Shown here one piece after another: positions 59,933 to 64,000 of a DNA stretch of 64,000 nt. A program made the position numbers and the translations under genes. Every line of letters begins with the position of its first letter. Positions within the stretch are counted from its first letter, which is position 1. The notes under the pieces were generated by a model, which searched no databases, had not been told where the DNA came from, and saw only the letters and a list, made by a program, of their open reading frames with translations. The DNA is from Lichenostomus cassidix (taxonomy: Eukaryota > Chordata > Aves > Passeriformes > Meliphagidae), in assembly GCA_008360975.2 (NCBI GenBank), contig CM039182.1, positions 56,060,491 through 56,124,490 on the forward strand. Reading direction: 5' to 3'.

Positions 59933-60764
59933 TCATTACTCTGACACTGATTAAACAGTCTGTTTCAGCTGTGGACTGTAGGATTTTTTTTTTTAAAGCA
60001 CAATTCTAAGCACATAAAAGATTAATATACATGGACTTAGCCAAAAAAACCCTTTCATTTTAGTGAATCCAGCAACGGATTTTTAACATGCATACTGCCT
60101 TCACAATAAAAGGTGGGCAACCATACTAAGTTAGGCCCTTTCCAATGTCTGGCTAGTATTTTGCAGGCTTATTACAGTGAATGTTGCTTTGACATCCTGC
60201 TTTGACAGACTTGATGTTGCAGAGCTCATGTGGCGATGGAAGGAAATAGCACTGATTGTCCTCCACCACATACCTGTTGCAAAGACAAATAAGCCAAATG
60301 AGCTATCTCTGTAATCAGAAAAAGCTAGACAACAACTGCAGCTAGAAGATTGCTAACCCCTGCCCCCCCGTTCTGGATCTAGGAGTAGGATTATGTGAAA
60401 AAGCTGTTTTGGTTTTCTAGTTAATGCCAGCCTTTCATGGCCAACTGGCTGGCCTCTTGGTGCAATGTGTTATTGTTCTACTCCAAATGAAAGCATGCTG
60501 GATGGAATTAGGAATGTGGGGCTAAGTGCCAAGGAAAACATTTCTGTGGCCGAAAAACCTGCTGCCACTCAGCACCTGTCTGGGCATGAATTGAACATTG
60601 TAGTACTTGATCCATGGCAGTCAGACTGAGAGATGTGTGAAATTTTTAGCTGTGCGTTCTCAGTACTTAAACAGCCTCCTGGGAAAAAAGCATATGAAGC
60701 ACATTAGCTTAACCCCTTTTGTGGAAGCAGGCAGCCTAGAGTGAAGCTTGCTCACTTACTTTTC
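59933..60764. other. non-coding gap beside ERV-2
   Basis: No gene or named repeat was seen; this is the 3' flank of the ERV-2 provirus. Confidence 0.4.
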
Positions 60765-61028
60765 TGTCGCTGTTGAGCAGCTAGCAGAGTAATGAAGGCA
60801 CCAGTTCTCAGTGGCAAGAAGGAAATGACCTTTATTGTTTTGATTTCATCACATATATAGAGTTCTCAAAAGTCACACACATTGGTCAGTCAGAAGCCTT
60901 CCCCCAGGCCTGATTGGCCAGGCCTGCACTGTCCAAGTTCTGGGACACTGTTCCAACAACATCCAAACTTTATCTTTATTTATAAAACACAAGAAAATTT
61001 CTCATGGGAAAAACCTGTGCTAGCCACA
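60765..61028 (-). repeat. ERV-2 3' LTR
   Basis: 264 bp in the minus sense, starting TGTGGCTAGCACAGG directly after the polypurine tract and ending CAGCGACA. A TATATATG box is at plus 60852-60859 and AATAAA at 60831-60836. The poly(A) signal thus lies about 20 bp below the TATA box, probably before or at the cap site, a compact arrangement. Confidence 0.85.
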
Positions 61029-61030
61029 GC

Positions 61031-61041
61031 TCCCCCTTTTT
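61031..61041 (-). promoter_or_regulatory. polypurine tract of ERV-2
   Basis: AAAAAGGGGGA in the minus sense, two bases before the TG of the LTR. Confidence 0.85.
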
Positions 61042-61079
61042 GTTTAAGAACAGAAGGCATTGCTTGTGAGCCCCAGTGG

Positions 61080-61195
61080 ATCAGCATGAAGGATCTGTTT
61101 GGTAATGGCCAGTTACCAAACAGAGCCTGGTTGAAACTCAAGGGGTCTGTTCGGAGGTGGCCAGCCACCGAACAGAACCCGAACCTGATGCTGAT
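61080..61195 (-). promoter_or_regulatory. tandem hairpin domain between pol and LTR (candidate RNA element)
   Basis: Two stem-loops lie 21 bases apart. Hairpin 1 (61094-61124): arms CTGTTTGGTAA and TTACCAAACAG, extended by one T-A pair, loop TGGCCAG. Hairpin 2 (61146-61176): arms CTGTTCGGAGG and CCACCGAACAG (one mismatch), the same T-A extension and the same loop. A perfect 8-bp outer stem (ATCAGCAT 61080-61087, ATGCTGAT 61188-61195) closes the domain into a three-way junction. The loop contains self-complementary TGGCCA. Differences between the two stems are paired (T-A versus C-G), as expected if the RNA fold matters. Its place between the last gene and the 3' LTR is where simple retroviruses carry RNA export elements; the function here is inferred. 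Confidence 0.7.
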
Positions 61196-61323
61196 TAAGA
61201 TGGTCAAAGAGGCCCCATGCAATACCCTAGATAAAGTATATATAAAGCTAAATCTACATATAAATCTGTAATTCAACAAAACATGCTTTCAAAGTCCTTG
61301 CTTTCTGACTCCATGAATGAGTT

Positions 61324-62265
61324 TCAGTCTCTGCTTGTGGATGGACCGGCTTCTTGGTCATCATCAGAAGGATCACTCGGTTGGTGTTCGGCATTCTGGT
61401 TGTTATTTTGAGGTTGCTGGTTCTGTCTCGGGAGCCGCAGGTCAGGGCGGACGCATTTTGCAGGCAGCCATCGTACCCCAGTATCTGTGGAGACGCAAGC
61501 ATACCCTCGACCCCAAGCAATAAGCTCATGAGGGCCTTCCCAGGTGTTAGTAAGTAGGTTCTGTACCCATACCTTCGCCCGGGGCAAACGCAACTCGCCT
61601 GATGACTGCAATGAAAGAAAGTGGTTCAAAATCACAGGATTATTCGAGTTTGGTGGCACCGTAAAATGATTGATTGTGTACAAAGCTTTCTCCAATCGAC
61701 TCTGTGGTGTTTCCCCATGCATTCCCCCTTTTTGCCTTTCCAAGACACGCTTCAGAGTACCATGAGCGCGTTCCACAATGGCTTGGCCAGTAGGAGAATG
61801 CGGAATACCGAACATATGGTCTACACCCTATAGGTGCAAAAACTGCCGCGTCTTCTGCGAGGCGTAGGCAGGACCATTGTCGGTTTTCACAGTGGCTGGC
61901 ACCCCCAGGACTGAGAAGGCTAATTTCCAATGGGCAATGGCATCGCGACTTTTTTCTCCAGTATGGGCAGTCGCCCACATAGCTGAGGAGAAAGTGTCAA
62001 TAGACACATGCACATACTTGACTCGGCCAAATTCTGGAATGTGTGTCACATCCGTCTGCCACAGCTGTAAGGCCTTTAGACCTCTGGGGTTCACCCCCGA
62101 TGGCAGAGGTGCAGCGAGTCCGTGGCAGTCAGCACAAACACTGACAATGTCATGAGCCTCAGTTGGCGTCAATTGAAACTGCTTCTGCAGAGTATGTGCA
62201 CTCTGATGAAAGAAATTGTGGGATGCCTTGGCTTGTGCAATTTTGTCAGGCTGAGGTGCCACCCA
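61324..62265 (-). pseudogene. pol: ERV-2 integrase, one nonsense codon
   Basis: The N-terminal zinc domain has HQSAH (H-x3-H) and CADC (C-x2-C). The catalytic core keeps all three acidic residues: D at 62050-62052 (QTDVTH), D at 61879-61881 (KTDNGPAY) and E at 61771-61773 (IVERAHG). Between the second aspartate and the glutamate are 35 codons, the D,D-35-E spacing. One of those codons is a TAG stop (61828-61830), with homology continuing in the same frame on both sides. The C-terminal DNA-binding part (WEGPHELIAWGRGYACV, then WLPAKCVRPD) is intact. The frame ends at 61324 with a Q-, N- and S-rich tail. Family is alpha/beta-type; product truncated. Confidence 0.93.
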
Positions 62266-63126
62266 TGCAGGGTTGGCTAACATGTCAGCCCTGGCATTGG
62301 CTTCTGTTAAAAAGCCTGGTAAATTGGTGTGGCTTCGAATGTGCAGAATATAATATGGATGCGCTGGAGCCTGAATCGCCTTCCACAGGGTTCGCAATAG
62401 CGAAAACAGAGTCGTGTTATTGACTTCTTTTAGAAGTGAGCAATCCAAACATTTGGTTATGTCTGCTACATAAGCAGAGTCGGTGACCAAATTCAAAGGC
62501 ACCTGAGAGAACCGCTGAAAAGCCATGGCAACTGCCTTCAATTCAACCAGTTGAGCAGAGTCTGTCTCGTGGCCTTTCAGCACCTGCCACTCAGATCCTT
62601 CCTTCCAGGTAACAATGGCCTTTCCTGTTCTCCCAGAACCATATGTAAAGACGGTGGGTCCATGGACCGGCACCCGGCTGTTCTTTGGCCGCAACATGAG
62701 ATTGACCGAATTTGCCAACTGCAGCAATTTGTGACTGGGCAGATGATAAGCAATCTGCCCTGAGAAATTTTGCAGTGCACTTTGCAAAGGAGCGCTATTA
62801 GCAAGACTCCATTCGAAATTGTCCCGTGGTACTGGGACAACAATCGTTGCAGGATCAGCCGCCATCAATTGTAAACACCGATATCGGCATTTAATTATCA
62901 GGCAGGCTATCAATTCGAACAATGTGGGTGCTGTCTTTTTTGGCTGATGGGGCAAAAAGACCCATTCCAGGATGTGCAAAGGATCATCCCATTGTTTGTT
63001 CCACTGGCCAATGATACCCGTAGGTTGGAGGTCTGGAGCAGTAATGAAAACAGTGATATCAGTAGAGGGATCCACTCGATAAACCTGATGAGCGGAAACA
63101 GCTTGCTGCACTTCGTTCAGCACTCG
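62266..63126 (-). pseudogene. pol: ERV-2 connection and RNase H, catalytic residue changed
   Basis: Open from just after a TGA (63127-63129) into integrase. The connection segment contains WVFLPHQPKKTAPT and similar class II sequence. RNase H opens VFTYGSGRTGKA; the tyrosine codon TAT at 62641-62643 replaces the aspartate normally present in the DGSG box, so one metal ligand is missing. The others remain: E in QLVELKAVAM, D in LVTDSAYVAD and D in ANARADMLAN. The change needs only one base, so it looks like a recent point mutation and not a family trait. Confidence 0.88.
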
Positions 63127-64000
63127 TCACGCCTCGGGAGCCAATTGTCGAGGTGAGTTTAGGTCAGAGTCCCCCTTTAAAATATTAAAAAGTGGGGAAA
63201 GTTGTGCGTTGGTCAGTCCCAAATATGGGCGTAACCAGTTGATGATGCCTAGCAATTTTTGGGCATCATTCAGAGTCTTAATAGTGTCTGAGAACTGCAC
63301 CTCTTGATGCTGTATGGTTCGATCCAAAATTTTGACTCCCAAATATTTCCAAGGAGGCTGTTGTTGAACCTTTTCCGGAGCAACTTGCAACCCATAGGAA
63401 TGCAAGGCATCGAGCAGTCGAGGCTGTAACCTCCGCAACTCATCCTGGGTGGCTGCTGCCACCAGGATATCATCCATATAATGGTAGCAGAGTGCCTCAG
63501 GAAACTGCTCACGAATTCCGGACAAGGCCTGCGCGACATACCATTGACAGATAGTCGGGCTATTTTTCATGCCCTGAGGTAACACTTTCCATTGAAACCG
63601 CTTTACAGGCTCCGCATTGTTAATTGCAGGCACAGTAAAGGCAAACTTTGGTCTGTCATTGGGGTGCAAAGGGATTGTAAAAAAACCAATCCTTTAAATC
63701 AACGATCAAAATTTCCCACTCAGTGGGAATCATCGTGGGTGAAGGCATGCCAGGCTGTAAACTCCCCATACTTTCCATCACTGCATTGACTTTCCGGAGA
63801 TCTTGCAACAGTCTCCATTTCCCTGATTTTTTCTTAATCACAAAAACTGGGGTATTCCAGGGACTGGTAGAAGGTTCAATGTGTCCCTGTTTCAGTTGCT
63901 CCTGAACCAGCTGACAAAGGGCGACTAATTTATCTTTCGGCAAGGGCCACTGTGGTTCCCATACTGGTGTTTTGGTCAGCCATCGTAAAGACAGCATGGA
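63127..64000 (-). pseudogene. pol: ERV-2 reverse transcriptase, one frameshift
   Basis: Copies viral RNA into DNA. From the window edge: a [12 protein letters not shown] opening, [20 protein letters not shown] and [14 protein letters not shown] (fingers), then the VDLKDWFF region. A frameshift near 63660 moves homology to another frame. That frame continues with KVLPQGMKNSPTICQ and the catalytic box YMDD at 63469-63480, then VAPEKVQQQPPWKYLGVKI and the thumb. It ends in TGA at 63127-63129, with homology carrying on in the same frame into the connection domain. Both catalytic aspartates are kept. Confidence 0.92.

Larger units (their letters stand above)
60765..64000 (-). mobile_element. ERV-2: class II (beta/alpha-like) endogenous provirus, 3' half
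   Basis: A minus-strand provirus that runs off the window at 64000. In the sense direction: reverse transcriptase, RNase H, integrase, about 280 bp without env but with a structured hairpin domain, polypurine tract, 264-bp LTR. The YMDD box, the integrase sequence (QTDVTHIP, TDNGPAY, HSPTGQAIVERAHGTL) and the short LTR fit class II ERVs. Pol breaks in this window are one frameshift (about 63660), one TGA (63127-63129), one TAG (61828-61830) and a changed RNase H catalytic residue. Gag, protease and the 5' LTR would lie beyond 64000. Confidence 0.93.

Noticed and set aside
60980..61279. 99-codon minus frame across the ERV-2 pol-LTR gap, considered as an env remnant
   Set aside because: No signal peptide, cysteine pattern or clear transmembrane subunit. 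It overlaps the hairpin domain and runs into the LTR, so it is a chance frame.
1..64000. CRISPR arrays, operons, ribosome binding sites, bacterial terminators
   Set aside because: The window is vertebrate nuclear DNA. The only regular arrays are simple or minisatellite repeats without spacers.

Overview
The window looks like avian nuclear DNA. Supporting signs are several CR1 LINE 3' ends with decayed reverse transcriptase, a tRNA-Ile-headed SINE with a CR1-type tail (the design described as TguSINE1 in zebra finch), many long terminal repeats of families I know from bird genomes, and long AT-rich non-coding stretches. I cannot name the species. No complete host gene is visible. The only host-coding candidate is one 65-codon, phase 0-0 exon on the minus strand (12223-12417).

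Layout. 1-12.7 kb: mostly unremarkable DNA with three or four LTR copies (6.54-7.94, 8.66-9.29, 9.92-10.71 kb, and a stub at 5.2 kb). 12785-19859: ERV-1, a class I (gammaretrovirus-like) provirus on the plus strand. It has both LTRs, a 4-bp target duplication, a proline-type primer binding site and a polypurine tract, but gag is broken, the reverse transcriptase core is deleted, integrase is damaged and env is nearly gone. 19.9-22.6 kb: three more LTR copies. 22.6-42.5 kb: AT-rich DNA with nested LTRs (26 kb), a CR1 split by a solo LTR (28-29.4 kb), polypyrimidine minisatellites (24.1 and 35.9 kb) and further solo LTRs. 43.1-45.3 kb: a three-level nest (LTR, CR1, SINE). 47.7-59.9 kb: three more CR1 copies, one of them split by two independent solo LTRs. 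60765-64000: ERV-2, the 3' half of a class II (beta/alpha-like) provirus on the minus strand, running off the window, with nearly complete pol and an LTR but no env.

The proviruses carry the usual division of labour (Gag, protease, reverse transcriptase with RNase H, integrase, LTR promoter and poly(A) signal), but each has defects, so neither copy can replicate on its own. By eye roughly a third of the window is LTR-derived, far above a typical avian autosome; a W chromosome or another repeat refuge is a reasonable inference but is not shown.

The most interesting unexplained structure lies between pol and the 3' LTR of ERV-2 (61080-61195). Two tandem 12-bp hairpins carry the identical palindromic loop, differ by paired (compensatory) stem changes, and are enclosed by a perfect 8-bp outer stem. 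This is a candidate structured RNA element, for example for RNA export or RNA dimer contact, in an env-less element.
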